Origin: Acanthosoma haemorrhoidale
Lineage: Eukaryota > Arthropoda > Insecta > Hemiptera > Acanthosomatidae
Direction: 5' to 3'
Assembly: GCA_930367205.1 (NCBI GenBank)
Contig: OV884009.1
Coordinates: 83,349,189-83,413,188 of the forward strand
Length of the DNA: 64,000 nt
Positions 37,731 through 50,476 of this stretch are shown here, piece after piece. The notes under the pieces are model-generated. The model saw only the letters and a list, made by a program, of their open reading frames with translations. It did not search any database and was not told the DNA's origin. Both the position numbers and the translations under genes were made by a program. The first letter of the stretch is position 1, and every line of letters begins with the position of its first letter.

Positions 37731-38082
37731 TGCAAAGAAAGTTATGTTTTAGTTCTTCTTGAGCTGGTGGAGTCATCCAGGGACATCACCGTCATTAGTA
37801 ATTAATTGACAACTGTGAAATGCTATCACAACCAGCTCTGATGTGAATCGCATATGAAACGCGAATGAAATCCAGTGATACCTCCAAATAAATGTATTTA
37901 AGATTTTAAGGGCGGCTATCTCAACAGATCCCAATTCCAGCTTATCTTAAGTCGTCGTGGGGTGTCATGAGGTAAGTCAAGTGTGGATAGTTCCTCTATC
38001 AGTGGGTTGGAATGACCAGGCAGTTTTTCATGAAAGCGTTTGTATAACTTCATCTTGTCTGCACTTATAAAATACGTAGGTC

Positions 38083-38508
38083 TTATACGCAATAAGGCAG
38101 TGCTATTTGCCTGAATACTTTGTGTTGAAATCCAACAAGAAATGTGCTACATTGGTCCAAATAAGTTTCAGTAAGTAAGTGGATATATTTCACTGTTATG
38201 TTGTTGGTAGTTTTGAAGTATGTAAATGGTACATTAGTTTGTGGCGATGTTTTGTTTTCTATCGGATCATTGGTGGTAAGAGGCCAAAGAAATAATTTAG
38301 GATTGGATGTATTTTTTTTACCCTGTTTTGAATTTAAAATACATATTTGTTTGTAAATATCAATGTATTCTTGTTTAGTAAATTGGTGTAACGTCACAGT
38401 AAAATGAAACACTACTATCGTATATACTTTTATACATAAAATAATTGGAAATATAGACCACGTAGTGACCAATAAATAGCTATGGTGCAAGTATCTTAGT
38501 ATGGGCAT
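38083..38508 (-). CDS. Hypothetical ORF (141 codons), unrecognised
   Basis: An AT-rich frame with a hydrophobic N-terminal third (TTWSIFPIILCIKVYTIVVF) and a Thr/Asn-rich remainder. No domain or homologue is recognised, and no splice context is seen. Probably chance. Confidence 0.12.
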   Translation of the reverse strand: MPILRYLHHSYLLVTTWSIFPIILCIKVYTIVVFHFTVTLHQFTKQEYIDIYKQICILNSKQGKKNTSNPKLFLWPLTTNDPIENKTSPQTNVPFTYFKTTNNITVKYIHLLTETYLDQCSTFLVGFQHKVFRQIALPYCV

Positions 38509-38759
38509 GGATAAGGTGGGCCCAGTGCCTGGTGACTGGCACGTAGGCCGCTGCCAGGAGAAATTCTCTCCAAACCTATCTAGGCCCGATTACTCAACCA
38601 CTCTCCATTTCTATTTTCTTCTCCGTTTGCCTACGCCCCTCGCCCATCGGACACAACTATCAATTCCACCGGCCAGGAGCTGTTTAGTGCCGGAACAGGA
38701 AGTAGGGAGTTTTTACAAAACGTCCCATTTCATCGAGTCCTTCCTTCATAAATAAGGTA

Positions 38760-41540
38760 CGGTTTCCGGTATTCCTCTTGCACGGAAAATTATAGGAAAC
38801 AATATATATTGATTGTCTGGAATCATTTTCGACGCCACCCCCCCCCCCTATAAAAACGAAACTAAATACCCGAAAAAAATAATATCTATAGGCATTTCAA
38901 CGTCAAGGCCGGATTGTCCGTCCGCCCTAGTTTCTTTCAAACATACTAAACTTCTATTAAATCTCTATTAATCTATCTATTAATCTATTAAATTTATCTC
39001 GAAGTGTTAGGAATAATACTTAAACCATTTCAATCATAAAAACGGTCATTATTTAAAAAAACAACATCATTATTTTAGATTGGAATCTAAGTGACTCGAC
39101 GTTAAATACATAATTTATATAGTTAGCTCCAAAAAGTTATTTTTGTGTTAGCGTCTTTCTGGTCCTCAGAACATTGTTCTGGATAGTTTATAGGCCTACT
39201 TGATTTTTACTTGCGCCCAGACTGTAGACTTGTGGATTGCATTGTTCCTTACTGGGGACTGCTTGCTACCTGGACAAAGAGATCAAGGTGACTTTTCTGT
39301 TAAATACCTAAGCAAATGTTTAGGTTGTCTTTTCTGTCCTCGACCACTCAGGTCACTTACAGGTAATTTAAGGTACACTAATTGCAGCACCATGTCTTGC
39401 TAATTATCCAATGTTTACTCTTAATATGTACGCTTTATGCCGAGCCAACGATTGTTAGGTTACAGTGCCTTTGTCGTATAGCTTGATCAAGGCTTACGAG
39501 CAGTTACATGGGATTACAATACTCGATTTTTCATCAGATTTCATGCGCTTTTATCTATGTGGAGAAATCAAAATATTGAATGCTAATTAACTTCTGAGCT
39601 GTGGTTTGAAAAATAGTATAAATTAGAGAAAAGCGGATCCCTTAGTGGAGACAGGCGCGCATTTTTTTTTTACCTACTTTCTGTTATTATATATACAAAA
39701 CCTATACAGCGTTGCCCGGGGTGTTCAATATACCTTTGAAAGTTCAGACTGATCTTATTATTTCAAATGGCAGACAGTCGCACAAATCGAACAATGGACT
39801 AAACTCTAAAAATGAACTGTTTTATTATTACTGTTATTTGGGTGATTCACATTTGTTTGGTATTAGTCAAAGGTTCTCTAAACAAGTGTCAACATTAGCA
39901 TCTAGGATTAGAAGGTAGAACCAATTACTTTCAAGTACAATTTTTCAGTCTCGTAACACGGCAAATTTGAATGATGTATTGTTCCTATGTTCACAATAGA
40001 TCCTTATATCAGTGGTAAGTTATACAATTATTTTATGATAGTATTACTAACTCTCTATAGTTCCATGTTTTTTAGTTCAAAAAAATTTTTTTTAATAGGT
40101 AACATTTTTCTTCGAATATACCCCTTTTTCTTTACATTAAACGTGATATTTCTCAGAAAAGATAAAACCATTTTTGGGATGTATAAGTAAAATTGTTTGT
40201 TGTATTGCCCTTTGCAAGATTATTTTGAAAAATCTTGCTACTATTTGCAACTTTAGTGACAGCAATTTTTTATTTTTTTTAAGAACACACTCAAATAATT
40301 AGGGATGTTTTAAAGTCTGGTGACTATTTTAAATTATTTGGGTGCTATGATGAAAAAAAATTGAAAGTATTCCAAAATGTACTTAAATTTTTAATAGTAA
40401 ATTTACTTGTAATTAAGTCACACGTTAATTTGAATTAAAACAATACTTTTATTTATTTCTATAAATTGGGGTGTTTATTATTATCAGTGAATTTTTTTAC
40501 CATTTTTGCTTTCATATAAAAAAAACAATTTAGTTTATTTGTATGTTATATAAATTATGGATTTCATTAATTTTAGAAGCAAAGAAGCAAATGCAACACT
40601 TTTTTATGTTGTCAAATAAAAAAAACTAATTGGAAGGTGAGGTTTGGGTTTTGTCCTTTCTCCCCATACACTCCATGCACTGTGACAGGTAGCCTGTGTC
40701 ACCGTACGTACTTTTTTTCAATCACATATTTGAGTAATCGTGCATTTGGTTCGTTACTTTTTATGACCAAGACGACAGCTATAAGTATAACTAATTAAAG
40801 TATACTATAAACCAAAAATAAACTGTCTACTCGAACAAGCTACATCCATAAGAGAATCAAGTGTACCCGGGACTGAAATATACGATGTATGTTTGAAATA
40901 TTTTTTCGAATAGATAAATTTGACAAAAATGAACGATTTGGTTGAATGGAATGGTGAATATGTGAAATTCACGCATTCGAGATTGGCAGTATGATTTTTC
41001 TTTTGGTTAAAAAGACGATTAGTTTTGATTGAAAATATCTAAGACTCGTGTTGTATATCCCCATTCCCAATTGCTACTTGGCCCGAACAGAAAACTTTCT
41101 TTCCGTTTGATACCAGTGTAAAAACTCCATCACAACTATAATTACAAAAATAATTAGATACTAAAAAGTAGCTGACTTCTAAAGGCATGTAGACCGTAAC
41201 TTTCCTTAATAACCCTTTTATGCAACTCCTTTAATCCGATTCCATACGTTTTATGCTTCCGTGCGTTCACCCAACTGTTAATGACCGTGGTCTCTCAGCT
41301 TCATAAACCATCATAAAACCGATATTATCAGCAGGTCTAATATATATGTGAATCAGGTAATAAATTAGTAACTTAGATTATTTAAGTGGAACACCCTTTA
41401 GGAACATTTACCATTTAGGAGATCATCAACTATTACAGAGCGGAGATGTGACTTAATTGGGTATTCCGTGGTTGTTTTCAAACGGTGCAATCTTCTTACC
41501 CTTGTCTGTCTGTCATGCCATAGCTCCTGTTAAAATGATT
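38760..41540. other. AT-rich spacer
   Basis: No gene, RNA or repeat is recognised apart from homopolymer runs. Confidence 0.5.
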
Positions 41541-41544
41541 CTAG

Positions 41545-41930
41545 TTTCACACATTCCTACAATCCTCTTCAAAGATTGAAGCGTATCGAGATCTGTAAGA
41601 AATCCGTTACTGGGAGTCTTGACACTTTGTCAGTATTCTCAGAATTTCTGTGGTTCTCGCGGTCTCTTCAGGATGTACTCTTACTACCTAGAGTAATGTA
41701 TGCATGAGCAGCGTGAGGAGTTCTTCCCGATCACTAATTCATTCACCTTTGCTGGGAGGGATTCCTGGGCTTTGTAGGTATCTGAATTGTAATGTAACCG
41801 TATTGTAAATATAGTATGAATGAGAGAGTGAACGCAATATTGCATATATGCCAAGAATGAGGTCATTTATCACAATTGTCCATTGCCCTGCAGATTATAA
41901 ATTATATGTATTTCCAAAAAAAACAACGTA
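41545..41930 (+). mobile_element. Old jockey-type LINE tail, abutted by the Tc1 element
   Basis: The ORF2 end is seen as HSYNPLQRLKR with decayed last codons. The 3' UTR keeps GGGAGTCTTG, GGTTCTCGCG and the tail unit TAGTATGAATGAGAGAGTGA. The tail ends near 41930 in an A-rich run, where the Tc1 element begins. Confidence 0.7.
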
Positions 41931-41934
41931 TATA

Positions 41935-41965
41935 CACTGACAGGCAAAAAATTCCACCCACCTTT
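41935..41965 (+). repeat. Left terminal inverted repeat of the Tc1-like element
   Basis: It begins CACTGACAGGCAAAAAA right after TATA and mirrors the right end at 43433-43460. The CA-TG dinucleotides next to a TA target are usual for Tc1. Confidence 0.9.
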
Positions 41966-42192
41966 CATCTCAAAATATTTCTGCTTTGGGTTGGTCAAAT
42001 TTTTTTATGAATAAATATGTATTTTATTTCAATGAGAAATGTCAATACAGAGGATAGTAGCCCATAATCCAATTAAAGGGCTGTCGTTCCATGGAATCCA
42101 AAATGTGTATTCAGTGTCATTTGCGTTCTGGTGCAGCAAATTTCTTAGTTTTCGGCTTCAATATTTTGAGTTTCCCAATTTTAAGTTTAAAA

Positions 42193-43188
42193 ATGCCTCT
42201 TCGTGCTGAGGATGTTTCACGTGGTGTGGCACTTATTGATGATGGACGTTCCATTAGATATGCAGCTAATACCATCGGAGTTCCCTATGAAACTCTACGA
42301 GACGCCGTCAGGGGTTTCGAGAAACTGGGTCTTACCATAGAAGGGCCGGTTCTGGACGGCCTAGGGCAACAGAACCACAGGATGACCGGTTTCTTACTTT
42401 AAGAATTTTACGAAACCGGCACCTTACCGTTGTTCAAGAGATTCATCAGCTCCAAGAAGTTCGAGGTGTGCAAATTTCTGAACGTGCTGCTCGGAGAAGA
42501 TTAAATGAGTATGGACTAATGGCTTTTCGCCCAGTAAGAGGACCAGAATTGACCAGAACTCACAGAGTTACACGGCTGGCTTTTGCTCCATAACACAGTC
42601 ATTGGACTTTGGACGAATGGTGTGCTGTACTTTTTACAGATGAATCTAGATTTGCTCTACGATCTCCAGACGGGCGTGAAAGGGTGTGGAGAAGAAGAAA
42701 TGAAAGGTATGCAGCCTGTAATTTCACCCAGAGCCAACCTTTTTAACGTGGTTCCTTAATGGTGTGGTGGGATTTCAATGGAGTGCCGCGCAGAATTGGT
42801 TGTTGTTCGTGGAGGGTCTTTGACGGCCACTCGCTATGTAGATGAGATTTTGGAACCTCATGTGTTGCCTATCCTCATTGAAATCAGCGATCATTCATTT
42901 CTAATGCACGATAATGCACGTTCACATGTCGCTCGCATAGTACAGACGTTCCTTCATCAGCACAACATTGAGGTCTTACCCTGGCCAGCACGTTCTCCAG
43001 ATTTGAACCCTGTCGAGCATTTATGGGATAACCTCAGAAGACGAATAAGAGCGCGTTCAGCACTTCCTGATACACTGCAGGACCTTGAAAGGGCTCTTCA
43101 GGAAGAATGGGCTAACCTCCAGCAAAGGGACATTTCCTGACTGGTGGAAAGTATGCCGAGGCGTCTTCAAGAAGTAATAAAGGCATGA
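42193..43188 (+). pseudogene. Tc1 family DD34E transposase, disrupted
   Basis: The reading starts MPLRAEDVSRGVALIDDGRS, a Tc1-family N-terminus followed by helix-turn-helix DNA-binding sequence (YAANTIGVPYETLRDAVRGF). The catalytic domain follows: LFTDESRF (first Asp), MHDNARSH (second Asp) and SPDLNPVEHLWD (Glu). The second Asp and the Glu are 34 residues apart, the DD34E spacing of Tc1. The copy is broken by a frameshift near 42350, TAA stops at 42591 and 42744, a second frameshift near 42770, and a TGA at 43138. After that TGA the frame continues LVESMPRRLQEVIKA to the natural stop at 43186. The start at 42193 matches the family; an in-frame ATG at 42091 is less likely. All catalytic residues survive. 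Confidence 0.93.
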
Positions 43189-43432
43189 GGAGGAAATGCG
43201 CGCTATTAAATGAAATCCTGTCATTAATTTCTTTTAGGATAAAAATGGTTATTTTTCAATTTTTTTTTCATGTTTCTTAGCAGTTCACATTTTGATTTTA
43301 AATTTTTAAACAAAGACTCATTTAATAAACGTTAAAACCCTTAGTAAAGGTAAAAAAGATTTTATAAATTCAATAAATAATAAGTATTATATACAATTAC
43401 CATGTATTATATACAAATACACTTTTTTTACA

Positions 43433-43460
43433 AGTGGGTGGAATTTTTTGCCTGTCAGTG
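43433..43460 (-). repeat. Right terminal inverted repeat of the Tc1-like element
   Basis: Reading inward on the minus strand it starts CACTGACAGGCAAAAAA and continues to CCACCCAC. It is followed outside by TATA, the likely target duplication. Confidence 0.9.
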
Positions 43461-45540
43461 TATATAAGTGGAGTCCGGAAACACTTGATATAGTGTGACC
43501 AACTGAAAACAGATCATGCTAAATGAGTGATTTAAAGCACCTCTACAGCAAAATCACAGGCTGTGATTTTTTGTCCAAATGTTTGGACATCACGCTCCTC
43601 CTGGACATTTGGGAGTAATGCACTGTCCCTAATTCTAACTTCTTCTCGATAAATGTTTTTAAAATGAATGGCATTACGGCCTCTTTCCCTTATTTCTTAA
43701 ATGTCACTGTGTTGGCAAATCTAGGGCAGCCATCGATGTCGAGGCAATTCACTTCATTAATCAACTTTGCGAAATGAACTAGGGTTCGTTGATTTTGAAC
43801 GCGTCAACGGAATAGAATATTAAGCTGTTTGTACACAAATAAATCATTAATAAAAAAAATAAAATAAACATGGACATAGACCATTTGGTCGTTGCTCAAA
43901 TTATGAATGGCTCACACTATTTGCCCCGTACAACATGAAACAATTAAAAGTTGCAAAACGTGAACGACAAAATATCTGCAGTTTGTCTTGAAGATACCCA
44001 ACGTAGGACAGTCGTTCTTAAACTTTCGTCTTATATTACAAATAAATTATTTTCAAAGAAACCAGTATGTATTTTAAACAAAAAAGACTTCATTTTATTT
44101 TTGAATCCATGTCAAGAAGTCTCTGAAAATCTTTAAAAACAGTTGTAAATAGCTTAAATAATACCTACAGTAAATAGTAAATTCGTCTTTTAATTACGCA
44201 TTATTTTATGTTTTACTTTTAATAGCTAAGAGTACAAATACTATTTTATATTTTTTATGTTATTTTATTCTTTTCTATAGTTATTCTGCTGTATTGTATT
44301 GTTTTTTAATATTATGAAATAAAAATATTAATTCTCTGTGATTCCTATTTGTCCCATCTTGCCTGGGATAGTTCTGAAATATCAACATGTTGACTAGCCC
44401 TAAGTAGGCTATAATCGATACAAAGTGGAATTAATCTCAGCTTCTGCAAGTTTCTACACCAGTTAACAATGAATTTGTCATACATTCATCTGATAATTTT
44501 AATGTTTAAAGTTTTGCTGTGTAATGAGAAAAGTACATTTAGTGCCATTCATTTTGTTTTTGTATCGTATTATTCAATCAGACAGTTGGCATCTAATACT
44601 AAATTCAAATAAAATATTTATATTAAAATTGACATTTTTAGATATATTATATTACGTTGATTTCGTTAAATAATACCTTAGTATAATATTCTGTAAAATT
44701 ATCTGTGTTTGCCCACTCTAGGGTAATGTTTCACATAAGTGAGCCAGATGGTAATTATTGCTACATTTTTATCTTTATACTTTTATTGTTATTTTAACCC
44801 CTTCTGACCTCCCATTCCACACGGGAAAGTCCAGCGGGCCTCTTACCGTAGACCTGCACAAACCATATATTTGTACGTACTACAAATAGTTCTTCTATGT
44901 TGTGTGTTTTTGTAAAGTTGTCAATAGTAATTCCAATATCAGGAATCGTAGTAATTGTCTATATGTTTCAATTGTTTTTTATGGCTACTTAATATTATCC
45001 GACTACTCTTGCTCTTGATATGCAATAAAAGGTGGGGGGATGATACGCTTGTTTCGCAATGCAAGCATTCGGTTGTGTTGGGTAAAAACAACCTTACATA
45101 AGTTTATTGAATTCGATTGTATGTTTCTTTTGGTTATTGAAAATAGTCTTACCTAACAGAAAAGGATACGGTTTCGTAACGAATGTTCAATTTTACCATA
45201 AGATTATTTATAATGACCTGATTTTCTTTATGAAATGTCGCATTGACGTTTGTTTCCGAGTTGTCCGCATAACGTAGCTATGTCTGTCACTGCCCAATTC
45301 CTTCTCACTAGTTAGTGTAGTTATTATGTTATTTGTATATATTATATTACATTGTACCTTATATTCTGTTGCATCATTTCTTCCTGTTTCATCCATCATT
45401 TATAGGTATATCATTGTAATTCAGACCTATACACATCAAGCAGTTTGTTAACTACCCACACTGCACTTATTTATATTTACCTCATTTTGTACTAAACGTT
45501 TCTTAATAATTGTTACCAATGTTTAGTACTTACATTTTTT
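43461..45540. other. AT-rich spacer downstream of the Tc1 element
   Basis: Nothing recognised. A short complementary pair (ACAGGCTGTGAT near 43556, and GTCCAAATGTTTGGAC at 43573) forms a small palindrome. Confidence 0.5.
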
Positions 45541-45554
45541 CTTGTTAGCAGGGC

Positions 45555-45584
45555 CTGATGCAGACATGCATAGTATGTCGAAAC
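45555..45584 (+). ncRNA. Hammerhead-ribozyme-like core (Penelope-type), copy B
   Basis: CTGATGCA is followed by the 5 bp stem GACAT/ATGTC around a seven-base loop and then GAAAC. It matches the hammerhead core except for C in place of the last A of CUGAUGA. The following AATTTGATGAAAA also occurs after copy C, so the two are related insertions. The 128-codon frame at 45542-45928 starts here and has no recognisable domain. Confidence 0.5.
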
Positions 45585-47006
45585 GTTGTCTAGTAGTAAA
45601 TTTGATGAAAACATTACAACTAGCTTTCATCAACCTAAGCCGCTCTGCCAACAATTCCCTCCTAGAACACCCTTGGTTGGATCCCTCATCTTCAGTATTC
45701 TCAAGACTAAAAGGCCTCCTTACCTTCACGACCTCCTCCAATTCAAATCTCGCAGTTCCAGATCCTCTCCTTCAGACTTGTATTTCCTTTCTCCGTGCCA
45801 CTAACTTATTGCCATCGATATTCGTTGTTCATCAACTCTCCCAATCTTTAAATCTAGATTTTACCTTATCTCACTTTAATTTAACAATTCATAATTATTA
45901 TTATGTTTATTTATTTTTCAATAAATAAGCAACCTTCTACGCTATTTTCCTCTTAAAATCCTATGTTTTTTTTCATCTATACTAATTTTTGTTTTTTGTT
46001 TCAATCTTTTGCTCTTGGTTCTTTATAGTCCTTAAATATGCACATAGCCCTTTTACTATTTATAAGCTTATCAAATTTTTGTATTTTTTTTCTTTTACTT
46101 TGTCTACTAGGCAGTCCTATTTTGTTCTTTTTCATTCTTAAGGGACGATTTCCCAGAATAAACTGTTTTTTTTAATTGCATTTCAAAAAACTTTTCTACT
46201 CATTTACTTTAGTTATATTTCCATTTCCTGCTGCGGTTTATTAAAAAGTTTTGTATAGTATCTACAAGTGTTAAGCACAACAAAACGTATGACTAAGGTT
46301 CATTCGGTTGATTTATCATTGACTACTCATAACTGAAGCACTATGAACTTTAATGTTTAATCTTTTTAATTATTATTACATTATAAAGCATATTAGGTAG
46401 TTACAATAATTATTAGCCCTAAGAACATATATATTCGAAAGATCGGGACCTAGGCTGGGACCTATGCGTATACTTCGTTAGTATTAACAATAACATTATT
46501 AATTAATTTTGACGATGATTAATGTCTTAATCCTTATACAAGGTTAATATTAGACTGTTCCGGCCCTACCAGTATATTTTTTCTTTGTCTAATATTAATT
46601 ATTAATTGATTAACTAATTAACTAACCAAAAATAAATTAACTATATATTAGATGATAGTTAATTTAAATATAACACATTTGTTTCTCTGTACTTATTTTT
46701 CTTTTTTGCATTGTAACTTTTTTTTTCCTTAAAATGTTTTGTTCATTTATATTTCTGTAACTAATATATTTATTTTATTTATTTATTTATTTTTTCATTT
46801 ATAGTCTCGTCGTCCCGAGTTTAGCTCATTGTTTTTTTCTTAGTTCTGTAAATTTTCCAATTTTTAACGAAATACAATGTAAATTAGGTCCGTGTATAAA
46901 ATTAACAACAAAATAACTTATAAAGTACTACATATAAGTTAAATTATTGCTTTTTGGTATAAATATGTCTATAAGGCTTAATTATTATCTTACTATACTA
47001 ATTCTG

Positions 47007-47012
47007 TTTATT
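47007..47012 (-). terminator. Candidate polyadenylation signal of the GMC gene
   Basis: AATAAA on the minus strand, about 420 bases beyond the GMC stop codon. Several more AATAAA motifs lie at 46770-46790. In AT-rich DNA such motifs are frequent, so the exact site is uncertain. Confidence 0.3.
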
Positions 47013-47428
47013 CTAGTAAATTACGAGATTAAACTATAATTTTGAAACACTATAATTTATTATCCCTTATATATACATACATACATGATTATACACACAT
47101 ATATACAATAAACATTTGTTGTCAAAACTGATATTGCAAATAGTGAGCCGGATAGCTCCAATCTCAGTTTTTACTACATCCATATTTTTTCTTCCTATGT
47201 TTTAACAACCATTATATTAGTGAAAAATACGCATATATTATTGTTGCAATATACTATCCATAAATAATAACTAAATAACTGCTTTGGATTGTTAACTAGT
47301 ACAATGAGGTTTTAAACTGTTCTCAATTGAGCTTATTAAAAATAATCAAGATAAATATAAGTAGTAAACATGTGACTAGTTTTGTATCTGTATAACGTTT
47401 CAATTGATCTGAAGTAATCATCAAATAA

Positions 47429-49168
47429 CTATTTTCTGCCACTTTTTCTTCTTGATGATCTTCTCCGATATTCCCTGTTATCATCCTTTATCATCTGTGC
47501 CCCCTTTTCTCCAATCATTATGGTAGGAGCGTTTGGGTTTCCACTGACTATAGTTGGCATAATGGATGCATCTATTACTCTTAGGCCTTTCACTCCGTGC
47601 ACTCGCAATCTTGGATCCACAACCGCATCTGGGTCTATTCCCATTTTACATGTACAGGCGGGATGGTAAATAGTGAACGTGAAATGACGAATGGCACACT
47701 CCCAATAACCGTCCGATCCAAATTCATATTTCCTGCAACCAGGCATTTTAGTATAGAGGGGTCGTGATTGGAACCGTTGGAAGGCAGGTGTGTCTGACAG
47801 ATTCATTGCGATCCTTATCCCTTCGATAAGAGTGAGCACATCTTCCTTGTGTGTGAAGTAGTTGGGATCAATGAGAGGTGCTGTCATTGGGTCCCTGCTC
47901 TTTAGTTTCACTCGCCCAGTGCTCAATGGCCGAAGTAGTAATGGCAATATTGTCCATGTTTCCGCTGATTCCAGTGGTTTATACATGGTATTGTAAACTG
48001 CATCCCTTAAATTCAAAATTTTACGGATTTGATCTCCATCTGAATTGACAGAACTCGGTGCGAAATGAAACTGGATATCAGGCCACTCTCCTGAAGGTGG
48101 TGCATACTTGGTGTTAACGAATGCTACACCTTCTACTCCTCCTAGTGATGTCATCGGACCTTGCTCGTTAACGATGTAGTCCGCTGCTACTGAGATGGAT
48201 TGATATCGTTTTTTTGTGAAGGTTACTGGCTCGTTGACCAAAAATGTGAGTCCACCTAAGCCGACATGATCCTGTAAGTTAAAACCCACCCTCAGATCTT
48301 TTAGAACTGGTATTCCAAGCTCTTCTAAGTGTTCCTTTGGCCCGATGCCTGATAGCATCAATATTTGTGGCGAGTTAATGGCGCCAGCAGAAAGAATCAC
48401 TTCTCTTTTAGCTCTTATCCTTCTCCTTACTCCATCTCTCACGTACTCAACCCCTGCTGCTCTCATACCTTTAGGATCCATTATGACTCTTGTCACGTGA
48501 CTGTACATTGATATGTCTAAATTTTTCCTCAAGCGAACCGGTCTCAAAAAAGCTTTTGCCGTACTGCATCGGGACCCACGCCGTATCGTGCCTTGCGAAA
48601 TCATAAACCCTGTTTGGGATTCCCCATTGATATCTCTGTTTGTGTATCCTAATTCCTCTCCACCCTTTACAAAAGCTAATGACAGTGGAGTCTTGAAAGG
48701 TGACTCTTGTACTGTTAGATAACCTCCAGTCGAATGGTAGCTGGTGTTTGCTAAATAGGGGTTCCTGTTATCTTCAGATTTTTTGAAAAGTGGAAGAACG
48801 TTATTATATGACCAGCCGGTGTTCCCTAGACTTTCCCAGAGATCGTAGTCGTTCTTGTTGCCTCTGACATAAATCATAGCGTTGAGGACGCTTGAGCCGC
48901 CGAGGACTTTGCCCCTGGGCCAAAAGCACCTGTCGCCGTTCATTGCGAGGCAGAAGGCGGAGTGCTGTGGGACCTCGGTTCGGTATTGCCAGTCCATGTC
49001 CGTCAGCTGGAGATAGCCGGCCAAGGAAGGGATGTCTGATATCTCGCTCTCATCTCCTCCAGCCTCCACCAGGAGCACCGTCCAGCCCTTCACCTCGCTC
49101 AGTCTGCTCGCCACCACCGCACCTGCCGAGCCACCTCCCACCACGATGAAGTCATACTCACGCCGAGG
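47429..49168 (-). CDS. GMC oxidoreductase, large terminal exon (glucose dehydrogenase-like, FAD-dependent)
   Basis: This exon carries 579 codons plus a stop and almost the whole catalytic protein. It opens with the ADP-binding fold [20 protein letters not shown] and the acidic end of strand two in VEAGG. GMC signature 1 lies in [19 protein letters not shown] and signature 2 in [15 protein letters not shown]. The C-terminal half holds [10 protein letters not shown], with the likely catalytic His, and SGNPNAPT, with the Asn of the His/Asn pair found in dehydrogenase-type members. Family members oxidise alcohols or sugars using FAD; the substrate cannot be read here. The ATG at 49177 is not the start: it lies in the intron, and a pyrimidine-rich acceptor ends at 49169, so the exon begins CCT CGG CGT GAG in phase 0. 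The protein ends in a polybasic tail, [12 protein letters not shown]. No frameshift or stop is seen, and the gene appears intact. Confidence 0.95.
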   Translation of the reverse strand, partial: PRREYDFIVVGGGSAGAVVASRLSEVKGWTVLLVEAGGDESEISDIPSLAGYLQLTDMDWQYRTEVPQHSAFCLAMNGDRCFWPRGKVLGGSSVLNAMIYVRGNKNDYDLWESLGNTGWSYNNVLPLFKKSEDNRNPYLANTSYHSTGGYLTVQESPFKTPLSLAFVKGGEELGYTNRDINGESQTGFMISQGTIRRGSRCSTAKAFLRPVRLRKNLDISMYSHVTRVIMDPKGMRAAGVEYVRDGVRRRIRAKREVILSAGAINSPQILMLSGIGPKEHLEELGIPVLKDLRVGFNLQDHVGLGGLTFLVNEPVTFTKKRYQSISVAADYIVNEQGPMTSLGGVEGVAFVNTKYAPPSGEWPDIQFHFAPSSVNSDGDQIRKILNLRDAVYNTMYKPLESAETWTILPLLLRPLSTGRVKLKSRDPMTAPLIDPNYFTHKEDVLTLIEGIRIAMNLSDTPAFQRFQSRPLYTKMPGCRKYEFGSDGYWECAIRHFTFTIYHPACTCKMGIDPDAVVDPRLRVHGVKGLRVIDASIMPTIVSGNPNAPTIMIGEKGAQMIKDDNREYRRRSSRRKSGRK

Positions 49169-50446
49169 CTGAAACATTTAATTCCATCGTCAAATATGAG
49201 TAGTATCATTATGCATATTAGACTCTAAAATACAACAAAATCCTTAAAAAGTATAAAGGTGTGTGCCTCAGAGGCTTCTAAACCATTAGTGATATTCGCA
49301 ACGAATTTGCTAATATGATATTTTAACACTTCGAGTAGAACTTAGGAAGGGGTTCGGTGTGACTAACTCAACCCCCTTCTCCTTATGTCCAAATTTAAAT
49401 TCCAATAATCCCCTTAGTTTATATTTATAGTCAATATCACAATATGGCAAATATCACAGGCATGCCTAAAGATTGCCAATGATTTCTGACAGCCAGTTCA
49501 TTTGTGCACTTGAAATTTATCGGATTTTTAAAACAAATGTATTAATATAAAAATTGAATACTATAAAACCGAAGAGGACGTTGATCTTTGGATATAATTT
49601 ATAATTATAGCTTTGATACATCAAAAGTGTGTTAATAATTAAAAAGGCTGTCTTAGTTACAATTGATGATGGAGGAGTACCAACTAAAAGCAACCAGTTA
49701 AGTGGAATTTCTTTTCCTGGATGATGCAACCGAAGTAAAAACTATGCTGGATGTAGTGGTTAAAAGAGGGAAATGGCACTAGGCAATGGTTAGTGCTGGT
49801 AAGCAATCACTTAGTGCAATACTACTCTGCAATGCGGATTTGACGTGTTATTAGCCAAGCATCGGCGGGTCCCGTCCTGCCGCCTTAGGCACTAAAGCTT
49901 CTATTTGTATGCTATTGCATGGTCCCTGGTAACTTCGTTGCTTTTTACTGCTTAAAAGTATACAATCATGTAGCATTTTCTTTTCTCCGTCATATTATAT
50001 GTATTTTGTAAAAACCCTCTTACTTATATGACCTTAAATTATAATATTCTGCTAAAACCTATTACGGAGTTTCCTCAGAACAGCCTCGTTTGACATCTCA
50101 TTCCGCGTCACAATTCTTCTTCACCCCATCATTCAAATCTAGACTCCTATCAATGAGGCCTATACATAATATTATGTTACTTTCGAGTTTATCTAAAACC
50201 CAATTATTATTTTCATTATTCATCCATTATTAAGCTATGCATTTTTCTTATTTCTCTATCTTTATCTGTTTATGAGGTAGAAAACACTATTTCACGTAAT
50301 TAAGTCTCAATAGTTGTATGTTAATGTTATTTTCAGCTACACATATTCACTTAGGAGTTCATTGTTATCCGTGAATTTATAGATAAGGATCCCTCTAGTG
50401 TAGTTTAAGCAGTCAACATCTCACTCTAACTATCTCAAACTAGAAC

Positions 50447-50476
50447 CTGATGATGACATACATAGATTGTCGAAAC
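50447..50476 (+). ncRNA. Hammerhead-ribozyme-like core (Penelope-type), copy C, in GMC intron 2
   Basis: It carries the exact CTGATGA and GAAAC boxes, separated by a stem GACA/TGTC with a nine-base loop. AATTTGATGAAAA follows, as in copy B. It is antisense to the GMC gene and therefore not part of its transcript as read. Confidence 0.55.

Larger units (their letters stand above)
41935..43460 (+). mobile_element. Tc1-like DNA transposon, both ends present, transposase broken
   Basis: The element is 1526 bp. Its left end starts CACTGACAGGCAAAAAA and continues ATTCCACCCAC; the right end is the same sequence inverted, over about 28 bases. Both ends abut TATA, consistent with a duplicated TA target. 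The termini look well preserved, but the single gene inside is disrupted, so the copy is non-autonomous and could move only with transposase made elsewhere. It sits within ten bases of the 3' end of an old jockey copy, so it probably inserted into that A/T-rich tail. Confidence 0.92.

Noticed and set aside
42091..42192. Extension of the Tc1 transposase to the ATG at 42091
   Set aside because: The family's N-terminus begins at MPLRAEDVSR (42193); the upstream residues look like untranslated leader.
48513..49149. Plus-strand frames over the GMC exon
   Set aside because: They are antisense shadows of a well-supported coding exon and have no domain of their own.
49169..49177. ATG at 49177 as the start of the GMC protein
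   Set aside because: It lies within the splice acceptor ATGTTTCAG; the exon at 51763-51863 joins in frame just after it and supplies the family's usual N-terminal linker.
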